Below are positions 24,917 through 32,302 of a DNA stretch of 47,791 bases, piece after piece. The stretch is from contig JACQVS010000187.1 in the NCBI GenBank assembly GCA_016209605.1, positions 1-47,791 of the forward strand. Reading direction: 5' to 3'. The DNA is from Planctomycetota bacterium. GTDB taxonomy: Bacteria > Planctomycetota > UBA8108 > JACQVS01. Under the pieces are notes generated by a model. The model was not told the origin of the DNA and did no database searches. It was given only the letters and a program-made list of their open reading frames with translations. The position numbers and the translations under genes were made by a program. The first letter of the stretch is position 1. Each line of letters begins with the position of its first letter.

Positions 24917-26071
24917 TCAGCAACCCCCGCAGAAGGAAGGGCCGTCGCAACCGAGTCCATCGCCATCCGGATCGAACCCGCAAGAGGGGAAGGGTGAAAG
25001 CGGCGGAGCTTCGCCGAGGAAGCGCCACATCAGCCAGTAGATGGGATCGGCGATCTCTATGGCTCCGTTGTCATCCACATCAGCAGCCTCATTGCAGCCC
25101 GGGCACCTTGAACGGTCAACGAAAAGACACATCAAAATGACGATGGGATCGGAGATGTCGAACTCGCCGTCGGAATTGACCTCGCCGCGCTGGAAGCGGT
25201 GTTCCAGGATGCAGGCTCGGGAGTCCGCCGTGCAGCCTGGAATGGGCTTGTCGTTCTCATCAACGACCAAGTTCTTGATCGGCGGATCGTCAAGGCAGTC
25301 GACAAAATTGAGCGGTGAGCAATCGCCGGAGCAGGATGATGGACCAGGCTGGAAATGGATTCTGAGGAGCCGGTGCATACCTGGGGGCGTTGTTACCACT
25401 CCCATCTTCGAGTTGATCCAGCCGATGATGACTCCCTCCGACAGGTTTGGAGAGCAGGGACTCGGGAGCCCCGCTTGATAGAAGACCTCCCCATCACCCC
25501 CTGGAAAATCTGGTCCCTTAACAATCTGTATTCCAGCCATCACTTCGGGATCCAGGGAGAATCCACTCTGACCTCCCTTGAGGGACGGTCCCTTGCTGTT
25601 GTTCACCACGAGGTCAAGAGTCCAAGGCCCGATTTGCTCGAGTTGGAACTGGACCGGAGTGGCCATGGCCAGACTGTGAATATTACCTTCAGCCATGGCC
25701 GTAAATGCATTACCAGGGGGTACATCTGCCTGCCCAAAATCGTTCCTTCCCCAGGCAACCACCGATCCATCGGCCCTTATCGCCAGATTGTGATAGAAAC
25801 CAGCATCTATGGCAACAAAGTCGTTGCCTTGAGGAAGATCACAGACACCAAAGTGATCGTTGCAACCCCAACATGCGAGTGACCCGTCAGACTTTAGGGC
25901 GATGCCGTGACAAGCCCCTGCAGAAATCGCCACAAAGTCGCAACCGGGGGGGACGTCGATCTGGCCGCGATCATTACCACCCCAACCCACGATGGCATCA
26001 GCAGCCGCTGGAACCTCATACTCAAAAACCATCCAGGTCACGACCAAGCCGAGAAGAAATAACCGAAACAT
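24917..26071 (-). CDS. Secreted RCC1-repeat protein with beta domain and dockerin-like tail
   Basis: Signal peptide MFRLFLLGLVVTWMVFEYEVPAAADA, three RCC1-like repeats of about 45 residues (IVGWGGNDRGQIDVPPG, LACWGCNDHFGVCDLPQG, VVAWGRNDFGQADVPPG, each followed by DFVAIxAG and H-LA), then a beta-rich region about residues 140-285 that is Cys-rich and recalls cohesin-like domains of this bacterial group (LDLVVNNSKGPSLKGGQSGFSLDP). The C-terminus has the dockerin-like pair QRGEVNSDGEFDISDPIVILM and EAADVDDNGAIEIADPIYWLM, ending in a Cys/Gly-rich GCDGPSFCGGC. The base composition is lower in G+C than the neighbours. Binding or adhesion at the surface is likely; no enzyme signature. Confidence 0.75.
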   Translation of the reverse strand: MFRLFLLGLVVTWMVFEYEVPAAADAIVGWGGNDRGQIDVPPGCDFVAISAGACHGIALKSDGSLACWGCNDHFGVCDLPQGNDFVAIDAGFYHNLAIRADGSVVAWGRNDFGQADVPPGNAFTAMAEGNIHSLAMATPVQFQLEQIGPWTLDLVVNNSKGPSLKGGQSGFSLDPEVMAGIQIVKGPDFPGGDGEVFYQAGLPSPCSPNLSEGVIIGWINSKMGVVTTPPGMHRLLRIHFQPGPSSCSGDCSPLNFVDCLDDPPIKNLVVDENDKPIPGCTADSRACILEHRFQRGEVNSDGEFDISDPIVILMCLFVDRSRCPGCNEAADVDDNGAIEIADPIYWLMWRFLGEAPPLSPFPSCGFDPDGDGLGCDGPSFCGGC

Positions 26072-26128
26072 TTTGCATCCTTTCTGCTTATCGAGATAAG
26101 CTCATGGTTTAAAGCGATTCGATTTGGT

Positions 26129-26910
26129 TCAAACGCATACTCCAAACTTCCATTCCTCAAGCTGCAGCCCTCTCCGGCCATCCCCAATGGCCATTAGCAC
26201 CCGGTTACCATCGCCATCCGGAAAAGCGATCGCGAGAACATGCCCGCGCGTGTTGATCGTGTAAAGGCTCTGGTCGCACCTTTGGTTTGCATGCTGCCAT
26301 TCCCAAGCACCTTTCTCTTCCCCGGAGACTTGATCCAGGAACTTGCGCGCTGCGGCGGCGTCGTTCTTCTCGATCATGGCCAAAGCGGCAGCGCGGATTG
26401 TAAGCTGAAAGTCGCGCTGGCGGCTCTTCCTTGATGGTCTCGGTTGCTTTGAATAAACTCGAGATCTTGTAAGGAAGCTTTCCCGAAAGGAGTTCGTACA
26501 AGACGACGCCGAGCGAGTAGACGTCGGTCCGGTGATCGAGTCTATTCGGATCAGCGTCACACTGCTCGGGGCTCATATACGAAATCGTTCCGAGCAGCAT
26601 ACCGGCGGCCGTACTATGGGTCGCGGCGAGGCGGCATCGGTGGAGCGGGCAATGCCGTAATCGATCACCTTCGGCTGTCCATGGGGGTCAACGAGGATGT
26701 TCCCAGGCTTGAGGTCGCGGTGGATGATTCCCTGCTCGTGACCGTGATGGACGGCCTCGCATACTTTCACAAAGAGCCTCAGCCGGGCGCGGAGGTCAAG
26801 CGTCGCCGCTTCAGCATGCTCGAGGAGATTGCGGGCCCCCTGGATGTACTCCATCGCCAGGTACGGGACCTCCTTACCCTCCCCAGGGCGCGAAAGCAAC
26901 GGCTGCGGGC
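26129..26910 (-). pseudogene. Ser/Thr protein kinase-WD40 protein remnant
   Basis: Reading from 26910 down: a kinase fragment with VPYLAMEYIQGA, IHRDLKPGNILVD and KVIDYGIARSTD (frame 1); then, after a frameshift near 26600, LLGTISYMSPEQ, HRTDVYSLGVVLYELLSGKLPY (frame 2); then, after another break near 26450, frame 1 again with AAARKFLDQVSGEEKGAWEWQ and a lone WD40-like start (TINTRGHVLAIAFPDGDGNRV). The Gly-rich loop and catalytic Lys at the N-terminus, the kinase C-lobe, the membrane segment and nearly all WD40 blades are gone. The His-Arg-Asp motif survives, but the gene is dead. The full form, kinase plus WEW linker plus WD40, is typical of planctomycetes. Confidence 0.8.
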
Positions 26911-26916
26911 TATATC

Positions 26917-26952
26917 TTGTTATTTAGAATATAATAAATTATAATAGTAATT
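26917..26952 (+). promoter_or_regulatory. Promoter and possible operator of the higBA pair
   Basis: TTGTTA (26917-26922), a 17-nt spacer, and a perfect TATAAT (26940-26945); a second TATAAT is at 26930-26935. An inverted repeat AATTA-N6-TAATT (26937-26952) covers the -10 box and ends at the toxin start codon, a fitting place for autoregulation by HigA. The predicted transcription start is at the GTG start codon itself. Confidence 0.6.
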
Positions 26953-27246
26953 GTGATACGGTCTTTCCGGAATCAAGGTACCGAGGACATCTTCGATGGA
27001 AAAGAGACTCCCGCTGCTCGGAGGATATGTCCCAGGATCTTGTGGCGGGTGGCATGGCGCAAGCTCGACCAACTCAACCGGGTCCGTGAGTTGCGGGAAC
27101 TAGCCATTCCGCCTGGAAATCGTTTAGAACCTCTCCGCGGAGACCGGGACGGCCAGTTCAGCGTCCGAATCAACCAACAATATCGTGTATGCTTCCGCTG
27201 GGAAGCAGGGGATGCCTATGAAGTCGAAATCACAGATTACCATTAA
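26953..27246 (+). CDS. higB: HigB-type RelE/ParE superfamily toxin
   Basis: Toxin of a type II toxin-antitoxin pair; members cut mRNA on the ribosome. 97 aa, normal length. The sequence follows the HigB family end to end: IRSFRNQGTEDIFDG at the start, RRICPRILWRVAWRKLDQLN, IPPGNRLEPLRGDRDGQFSVRINQQYRVCFRW, and VEITDYH at the end; the basic/Tyr/His residues in the RINQQYRVCF strand and the C-terminal YH are those usually needed. It starts with GTG, chosen because conserved sequence begins at MIRSF. The antitoxin gene overlaps its 3' end, toxin first, the usual order for higBA. Confidence 0.9.
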   Translation: MIRSFRNQGTEDIFDGKETPAARRICPRILWRVAWRKLDQLNRVRELRELAIPPGNRLEPLRGDRDGQFSVRINQQYRVCFRWEAGDAYEVEITDYH

Positions 27247-27598
27247 ACGTAAGCGAGTCAGAAAAGGAGGCCTGAGCGCGGCGGGCTCGACCGGCCGCAG
27301 GCTGCCCCGCCGTCGGCCGCCAACGCATCCTGGAGAGATGCTCCTTGAAGAATTTCTGCGGCCTCTCGGCATCAGCCAGTCGTCATTTGCGATGCGGCTG
27401 GGGATCTCCTTTCCCCGGCTGAATGAGCTGATTCGGGGCAAGCGCGCTGCTACACCCGACACCGCTCTGAGGCTTGAGCGCGTCCTGGGAATGCCCGCGG
27501 ACTTCTGGCTCGGCCTCCAGCTCGACTGGGACTTGTGGCACGCAATGCGCGGCGAGCGCGCGGCGCGAATCGCTCAGCTTGAGCCATTGACCGTGTAA
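27218..27598 (+). CDS. higA: HigA-type antitoxin, XRE family
   Basis: Helix-turn-helix antitoxin and repressor. Core from about residue 37: RRPPTHPGEMLLEEFLRPLGISQSSFAMRLGI, then RLNELIRGKRAATPDTALRLERVLGMPADFWLGLQ, the standard HigA fold. ATG 27218 overlaps the toxin gene by 29 nt; ATG 27212 and GTG 27185 are alternatives. The first 35 residues are basic (SQITIKRKRVRKGGLS) and longer than in most HigA, either a real extension or a sign that the true start lies nearer THPGEM. It likely binds the AATTA-N6-TAATT repeat over the promoter. Confidence 0.88.
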   Translation: MKSKSQITIKRKRVRKGGLSAAGSTGRRLPRRRPPTHPGEMLLEEFLRPLGISQSSFAMRLGISFPRLNELIRGKRAATPDTALRLERVLGMPADFWLGLQLDWDLWHAMRGERAARIAQLEPLTV

Positions 27599-27798
27599 CC
27601 TGAAAGCTAGGCATTCTCGCCGAGGTGCTGCAAATATCAAGAGAGCAAAGGTTACGTCAAGATCCAGGACCTGCGGCGCCGGGAGCTGGGGTGGCGAAGT
27701 TCGCGGGGCCGCGATTGGCGGTCCTGGCTGTTGGTTTCAGTGGCGGCCGGGGGCCTTGCCAAAACCGCCGCTCCGTTTCTGGTTTTGCCGAAAATTCC

Positions 27799-30700
27799 TC
27801 AGCGGCCCGCTTTCTGCCGGGCCTCCTCCAGCTCACGGTCGTAGCGGCCCGGGGCGGCCTTGGCGGCCTCCTCGAGCCAGCGGACCGCGTCGGCCCAGTT
27901 GCCGGCGGCGCCATGGGCCCGGCCCAGCTCGGCGGCGGCATCGCCGGCGATCGACTTGGAGCTTCCCGCGGCGCCCAGGGCCGCTGACGCCTCCCGCACC
28001 GCCTCGTTCCCTCTCCCCAGGGCGCGGAAGCAGCGGCTGCGGGCCACGCCGATGATGGCGGCGTTGAAGCCGAGGCCCCTCGACTGCTCGTAGGCGGCGA
28101 GGGCCTCCTCGAAGCGCTCCTGGCGCTCGTAAACGCGGCCGAGGTTGTGGGCCACCTCCCCCTTCTCCGCCGCGGCGCCGGCCGGCCACTTCTCGAAGGC
28201 CTCGCGCAGGGAGCTGGCGGCCTCCGGAAGGTTTCCCCGCGTCGCCAGGGCGAGGCCGCGCAGGTGGGCGACGTGGTGCGCCGCCACCTTCCACCGGCTC
28301 GCCTTCTCGAGGAGCTTGAGGGCCTCCGCCGGCTGACTGGCCCGCACCGCGGCCGCCACCTGATCGATGAGCGGCTGGGTGGCGCGCCGGAAAGCCTCCT
28401 GGAGGTCGGGGGTGTCGTGGGCCTCGCGCGCCTGGTTGAGGATGGGGATCCTGGCCTCCTCATCGAGCACCTGCGTCATGCGGGCGATCTCCCGGGCCGC
28501 GGCGAGTAGCGACCAGCCGTCCCCATCCTGGGCGAGCCCCTCGTAGAGGCTCCCCGCCTCCTGGAACTTTTTACCGTAGGTGAGGTTGACGCAGCGCACC
28601 ATGGCGCGGCCGTGGCGGCGGTACGCTTCGATCGCCCGGATCTGCTCGGCTGAAAAGTTGCGGAAGAGGCCCGCCGCGAGCGGCGCCTGGCCCGCCGCCG
28701 CCATCGCCGGGATGATGTCCGTGTTGGTCTCGAAGAAGCCCAGCGGGCTGGTGAACTCGAGCACCGGCACGAGATCGCGGTTGACGGCCCCCTCGCCGAC
28801 CCAGCCCTCCAGCATGGCCCCCTCGGCGCGAAAGTAGCGAAAGAGGTCTTCCGGCGTGGTGATGCCGATGGGCGCCAGGTCCGCCCGCACCGCCGGCTCG
28901 GAGAGCGCCGCGGCGATGCGATCGCGGTCGAAGACGATGGGCTCCCGCGCGCTCAGGAAGATGGTGTCGCCGTAGCTGTTCGTCCAGACCGTCACGTGGG
29001 GAAAGACGCTGAGGATGGTGCGCAGGGCGAGCTTGTAGTCCTCCGCGCGGATGCTGTAGCCGTAGATCCACTGGCAGACAATGCCGCCGGGCTCGAGTCG
29101 ATCGAGGAGCAGGCGGTAGTACTCCTGGGTGAAAAGGTTGCCGATGCCGGCGATCCAGAAGTTGGAGGGGCCGGAGCTGATGACGTCGTAACGCTTGGCG
29201 GTGTGCGCCAGGTGGTTTCGGCCGTCGCCGATGAGGTTGCGCACCTTGGGGTGGTCGAGGGCCTTCTTGTTGGCCTCGGAAAAGTGCCGCCGGGCGGCCT
29301 CCACCACCTCGGGGGAGATCTCGATCATGTCGACTTGCTCGACGGCCGAGTGGCTCACCATGGCTCCAAGCGACATGCCGCAGCCGAGGCCGAGGTTGAG
29401 GGCCCCCTTGGGGGCGGGGTGGACGAGGAGCGCCAGATGGCCCATGAGGAGCTGCGTCTGCAAGTCGAAGGAGAAGATCTTCGCCGCCGAGGCGTCGATC
29501 TTGCCGGAGATGTTGAGGCTGAGGAGGCCGTCCTTGCGGCGCTGGAGCACCGCCACCGAGCCGTCCTCGCCGTCCCGGTAGTACAGCGGGTTCCATTCCT
29601 CGATCGCGTGGCGGGCGTAGTCCTCCGAGCTCTTGAAGCCGCCGGCCAGGCCGACGTTGATGTAGGCCCCCAGGGCGAAGACCACCGGGTGCCAGAAGAG
29701 CTGGGACAGGACGGGGGGCTCCTGCCTCCCGGGGCTGGAAGCGGCCGGCGGGCGCAGCTCGTAAGGCCGGGTCAGGTGGCCGGCGGCGAGGAGAAGGGCC
29801 GCCACCAGGCCCAGCGTCCCGAGGTGCGCCCAGCGCCTCGGCCGCGAGATCGGGGCGGCGGCCAGAACCGCTGCTCCGGCGAGAAAGCTGAGCCCGACGG
29901 CGAGGTAAAGGATGGCCCAGATCCGCCCCAGGAGCGGCATCAGGAAGAAACCGGTCGCCGCCGTGCCGAGGATGGCGCCGAGGGTGTTGGCGGCGTAGGA
30001 GAAGCCGACCGAGCGGCCGAGGGCCTGCTCGCTGAGGGTTCGCAGCCGCCCGACGATGGGGAAGGCCATGCCCATGAGCAGCGTCGCCGGCAAGATCATC
30101 AAGGCCACTTGCCAGGCGCTGGCGAAGAGGAAGCGGGTGAAGTCGAAGGGATTCTCCTTGGTCGCCGCGGCCGCCAATTTCCCGAGCTTCCAGGCGAAGG
30201 TGGCCGGCGACAGTCCCAGCCAGGGGATGGTGATGGCGGCGGCGGCGGAAGTGGCGATGAGCAGCCAGCCGAAGGCGAGCGCGGGATTCTTGAGCCGGTC
30301 TGCCAAGAGACCGGCGATCCAGCCGCCGCCGGCGAGGCCGAAGATGAAGATGCCGACGATGATGGAAAAGGAGTAGGTGCTGTTGCCGATCGACACCACC
30401 AGGGCCCGCGTCCAGCCCAGTTGCAGGCACATGTTGGCGAATCCGGAGACGGCGAAGGCCAGGACGGCGGCGCGCACCGAGAGCGGCACCACCGTCTGGA
30501 TTAAAGCCGGCGAGGCGCCGCTGGCCCGCCTGGCCGCGGCCGAGCCGGCAGCCGGCAGCCCTCGCCGCGACAGCGCCAGGACGGCGGCGCCCGCGGCGAT
30601 ATCGCCCGCCGCCGCGAGGAGCATGCTCCAGAGCAGCCCCAGGCGCGGGATCAGGAAGAACCCGGCCGCGCCGGCGCCGGCCACGGCGCCGAAGGTGTTC

Positions 30701-31176
30701 ACGGCGTAAAGCGACCCCAGGCGCGCGCCGATTTCCCTCGAGCTGCGGGCGAGGTGGCGCGCCAGGGCCGGCAAGGTCGCCCCCATGCAGGTGGTGGGGA
30801 GGAGAATGGTCACGGCGCACACCGCCGCCTTGGCCAGGGTGAAGAGCGGGTGGGAGGGGGAGCCGTCGTTGAGGCGGTAAACGGCGCCGAGGATGGGGCC
30901 CAGAAGGCCGATTTCCGGCACCACGGCGGCGCTGAGGAGGCCGGCGCCGATCACCAGCCAGCCGTAGAGCCGCAGCGGCGAGGCCGCCCGGTCGGCCAGA
31001 AGGCCGCCCAAAGCGCTCCCCAGGGCCAGGCCGCCCATGAACACGGAAACGACCACCGCGATGGAGAGGTGGGAGCTTCCCATGGTGTAGACGAACAGCC
31101 GGCTCCAGACCACCTCGTAAACCAGGCCGCCAAAGCCGGAGATAAAGAAACAGAGGTAAACCCAATTTTTTATCAC
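27799..31176 (-). CDS. Membrane aminopropyltransferase-like protein with transporter-like N-terminus and TPR tail
   Basis: One long polypeptide (about 1125 aa). Residues 1-490 hold about 14 membrane segments in a two-part layout like MFS transporters/spermidine synthase membrane domains (GFGGLVYEVVWSRLFVYTMGSSHLSIAVVVSVFMGG, and the repeat MCLQLGWTRALVVSIGNSTYSFSIIVGIFIFGLAGG). Residues about 530-800 form a spermidine-synthase-like Rossmann fold: LNLGLGCGMSLGAM, VEQVDMIEISPEVVEAARRHF, IGDGRNHL and ISSGPSNFW. The Asp of aminopropyltransferases in this last motif is Ser/Gly here. The C-terminal 300 residues are TPR-like helices. GTG 31176 is chosen as start because membrane sequence begins there. 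It is divergent from the ATP synthase operon. The transported or modified compound is unknown. Confidence 0.8.
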   Translation of the reverse strand: MIKNWVYLCFFISGFGGLVYEVVWSRLFVYTMGSSHLSIAVVVSVFMGGLALGSALGGLLADRAASPLRLYGWLVIGAGLLSAAVVPEIGLLGPILGAVYRLNDGSPSHPLFTLAKAAVCAVTILLPTTCMGATLPALARHLARSSREIGARLGSLYAVNTFGAVAGAGAAGFFLIPRLGLLWSMLLAAAGDIAAGAAVLALSRRGLPAAGSAAARRASGASPALIQTVVPLSVRAAVLAFAVSGFANMCLQLGWTRALVVSIGNSTYSFSIIVGIFIFGLAGGGWIAGLLADRLKNPALAFGWLLIATSAAAAITIPWLGLSPATFAWKLGKLAAAATKENPFDFTRFLFASAWQVALMILPATLLMGMAFPIVGRLRTLSEQALGRSVGFSYAANTLGAILGTAATGFFLMPLLGRIWAILYLAVGLSFLAGAAVLAAAPISRPRRWAHLGTLGLVAALLLAAGHLTRPYELRPPAASSPGRQEPPVLSQLFWHPVVFALGAYINVGLAGGFKSSEDYARHAIEEWNPLYYRDGEDGSVAVLQRRKDGLLSLNISGKIDASAAKIFSFDLQTQLLMGHLALLVHPAPKGALNLGLGCGMSLGAMVSHSAVEQVDMIEISPEVVEAARRHFSEANKKALDHPKVRNLIGDGRNHLAHTAKRYDVISSGPSNFWIAGIGNLFTQEYYRLLLDRLEPGGIVCQWIYGYSIRAEDYKLALRTILSVFPHVTVWTNSYGDTIFLSAREPIVFDRDRIAAALSEPAVRADLAPIGITTPEDLFRYFRAEGAMLEGWVGEGAVNRDLVPVLEFTSPLGFFETNTDIIPAMAAAGQAPLAAGLFRNFSAEQIRAIEAYRRHGRAMVRCVNLTYGKKFQEAGSLYEGLAQDGDGWSLLAAAREIARMTQVLDEEARIPILNQAREAHDTPDLQEAFRRATQPLIDQVAAAVRASQPAEALKLLEKASRWKVAAHHVAHLRGLALATRGNLPEAASSLREAFEKWPAGAAAEKGEVAHNLGRVYERQERFEEALAAYEQSRGLGFNAAIIGVARSRCFRALGRGNEAVREASAALGAAGSSKSIAGDAAAELGRAHGAAGNWADAVRWLEEAAKAAPGRYDRELEEARQKAGR

Positions 31177-31229
31177 GTCGATACCTAAGGCGGGCTGCGC
31201 GCTTCGCGCTCCGCCCGCAACCCAATAAT

Positions 31230-31310
31230 AACCGCAAAGACGCAAAGCGAATTGGAGAGCGGTCCTGGGACGTCAAGACATCTCCGCAGCCTGCGAAGAA
31301 GTTTTGATGA
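31230..31310 (+). repeat. Composite dispersed repeat, copy 1
   Basis: AACCGCAAAGACGCAAAGCG, then GAGAGCGGTCCT, then a degenerate hairpin ACATCTCCGCAGCC-TGCGAAGAAGTT. The same order AAGACGCCAGGCGAA / GAAAGAGCGGTCCT / AACTTCTCTGCTG-TGCGAAGAAGATTTGATG is found at 41291-41368 on the same strand. The hairpin part resembles hairpin B of the two-hairpin element. Confidence 0.6.
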
Positions 31311-31323
31311 TAGAGTCGATATT

Positions 31324-31383
31324 GCGGGCTTCGCCCGCAACTGGGCTATCCGCAACTTCTCCGGATTTCCGGAGAAGTTGCGG
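31324..31383 (+). repeat. Two-hairpin repeat element, copy 2
   Basis: Hairpin A GCGGGC-TTC-GCCCGC (31324-31338), 11-nt linker ending GGGCTAT, hairpin B stem 31350-31365 with 31368-31383 (16 bp, perfect, 2-nt loop), then AGGAAGAA. Compared with 18047-18107, two base pairs of hairpin B are swapped on both arms (T-A to C-G and C-G to G-C), so pairing is kept. Confidence 0.8.
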
Positions 31384-31433
31384 AGGAAGAATTTACTTTT
31401 TTGCAATTTTACCCATTTTTCCTCTTTTCCCAA

Positions 31434-31463
31434 TTGACAACCGCTGAGAATCCCTGCTAAATA
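31434..31463 (+). promoter_or_regulatory. Putative promoter of the ATP synthase operon
   Basis: TTGACA at 31434-31439 followed at 17-18 nt by a weak -10 (CTAAATA, 31457-31463). It would give a leader of about 165 nt before the first gene. The -35 matches the consensus fully, the -10 only in part. Confidence 0.45.
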
Positions 31464-31484
31464 CTGCTCTTTATTTTTCGGGAA

Positions 31485-31530
31485 CCAGCCGGATCCGAGT
31501 CGTGGTTTTTCCACGGTTGGATCGGGCTGG
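31485..31530 (+). promoter_or_regulatory. Stable leader hairpin upstream of the atp operon
   Basis: CCAGCCGGATCC (31485-31496) pairs with 31519-31530 in 11 of 12 positions; inside it CGTGG-TTTTT-CCACG forms a second stem with a 5-nt loop. It lies between the putative promoter and the first coding gene, where it could act as leader structure; no T-run follows, so it is not a standard terminator. Confidence 0.5.
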
Positions 31531-31635
31531 ACTTTTGGCAACTTCGAATAAAACAGGCCCAGTTTAACTTTTACGGAAGACTCGAAGCGGCCCGGGAAGC
31601 CCAAACGCCCTTTTGCCGAAACCCTGGCGAGCTAC

Positions 31636-31881
31636 ATGAGGTACTCGCAGCTGGGGGCCACGTTTTGCCTCGCCGTCGCTTTGCCAACCGCCGGAGGCAT
31701 CTGGCTGGATCGCAAGCTCGGCACCGTAGTCCTCTTCACGCTCTTGGGGCTTGTTCTCGGATTCGCGGCGGGAGTCTACAATTTGTACATCGAGGTTTTC
31801 GGCAAAAAAAAAGATGGCAACCACCGCTCAAGCCCAAAGGACCATCGACCCGACAAGACTTCTCGAGGATCTCATGGCTGA
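31636..31881 (+). CDS. atpZ: AtpZ/AtpI-type small membrane protein of ATP synthase operon
   Basis: Small protein (81 aa) with two membrane segments: LGATFCLAVALPTAGGIWLDRKLG and VVLFTLLGLVLGFAAGVYNLYIEVFG. GGIWLDRKLGT and GFAAGVYNLY fit the AtpZ/ATP synthase protein I family, which assists assembly or supplies Mg to the complex. It ends with a short hydrophilic tail. A run of nine A (31804-31812) lies in the KKK codons near the end. The next reading frame starts inside this gene. No strong ribosome-binding site precedes ATG 31636. Confidence 0.75.
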   Translation: MRYSQLGATFCLAVALPTAGGIWLDRKLGTVVLFTLLGLVLGFAAGVYNLYIEVFGKKKDGNHRSSPKDHRPDKTSRGSHG

Positions 31882-32290
31882 CTCGCCGCCCGCGAAATCG
31901 AGCCGGCGCCCTCGCTGGGGTCTTTTCGCCCTGGCGCTAGCCCTTCTGGCCATCCCGGCCGGCTGGGGCTGGTATGCCCAAGGGGGGCCCACCGCGCTCG
32001 CCGGTTTCGGCCTGGGAGCGGCCTTCGGCACTTTGATGGCGCTGGCGGGGCATGGGCTGGCGCGGAGCTTCGGCGGCTCGGGGGCGAAGGCCCCAGGGCA
32101 AGAATCGGTCCGCGGGCTTCTGGCCGGAGCCTTTTCCAGCATGATCGGCTTCGCCGCCGGCATTCTCCTCCTGGCCTGGATCTGGAAGCCGGGCGTTGTT
32201 CCCGCCACCATCACCGCGCTGGTCGTTTATCTGGCCTTGAGGTTCTTCGAGGGGCTGTCCCTGGTCTCCTCCGGCCGCCGAGAGAAATGA
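31814..32290 (+). CDS. Membrane protein, probable AtpI-like subunit of the atp operon
   Basis: 158 aa; ATG 31814 lies inside atpZ (68-nt overlap). A hydrophilic lead of about 35 residues is followed by four membrane helices (RWGLFALALALLAIPAGWGWYA, ALAGFGLGAAFGTLMALAGHGLA, LLAGAFSSMIGFAAGILLLAWIW, ATITALVVYLALRFFEGLSL). Size, topology and place directly before atpB match ATP synthase protein I, whose sequence is poorly conserved; this is therefore an assignment by position. It ends 12 nt before atpB, with GAGGA in the gap. Confidence 0.65.
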   Translation: MATTAQAQRTIDPTRLLEDLMADSPPAKSSRRPRWGLFALALALLAIPAGWGWYAQGGPTALAGFGLGAAFGTLMALAGHGLARSFGGSGAKAPGQESVRGLLAGAFSSMIGFAAGILLLAWIWKPGVVPATITALVVYLALRFFEGLSLVSSGRREK

Positions 32291-32302
32291 GGAGGATAGA
32301 CC

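Larger units (their letters stand above)
31177..31635. other. 459-nt intergenic region with repeats, promoter and leader hairpin
   Basis: Non-coding gap between two divergent units. From left to right it holds a hairpin-rich GCGGGC...GCCCGC segment (31191-31219), a composite repeat (31230-31310), the second two-hairpin repeat (31324-31383), an A+T-rich stretch, a promoter-like site (31434-31463) and a strong hairpin (31485-31530). Entries for the parts follow. Confidence 0.7.

Noticed and set aside
28996..30504. Plus-strand open frame of 502 codons
   Set aside because: Antisense of the membrane/TPR gene with Gly/Glu/Asp-rich repeats and no motif.
28571..31276. Minus-strand open frame of 901 codons
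   Set aside because: Out-of-frame shadow of the aminopropyltransferase-like gene, rich in Arg/Pro/His, no domain.
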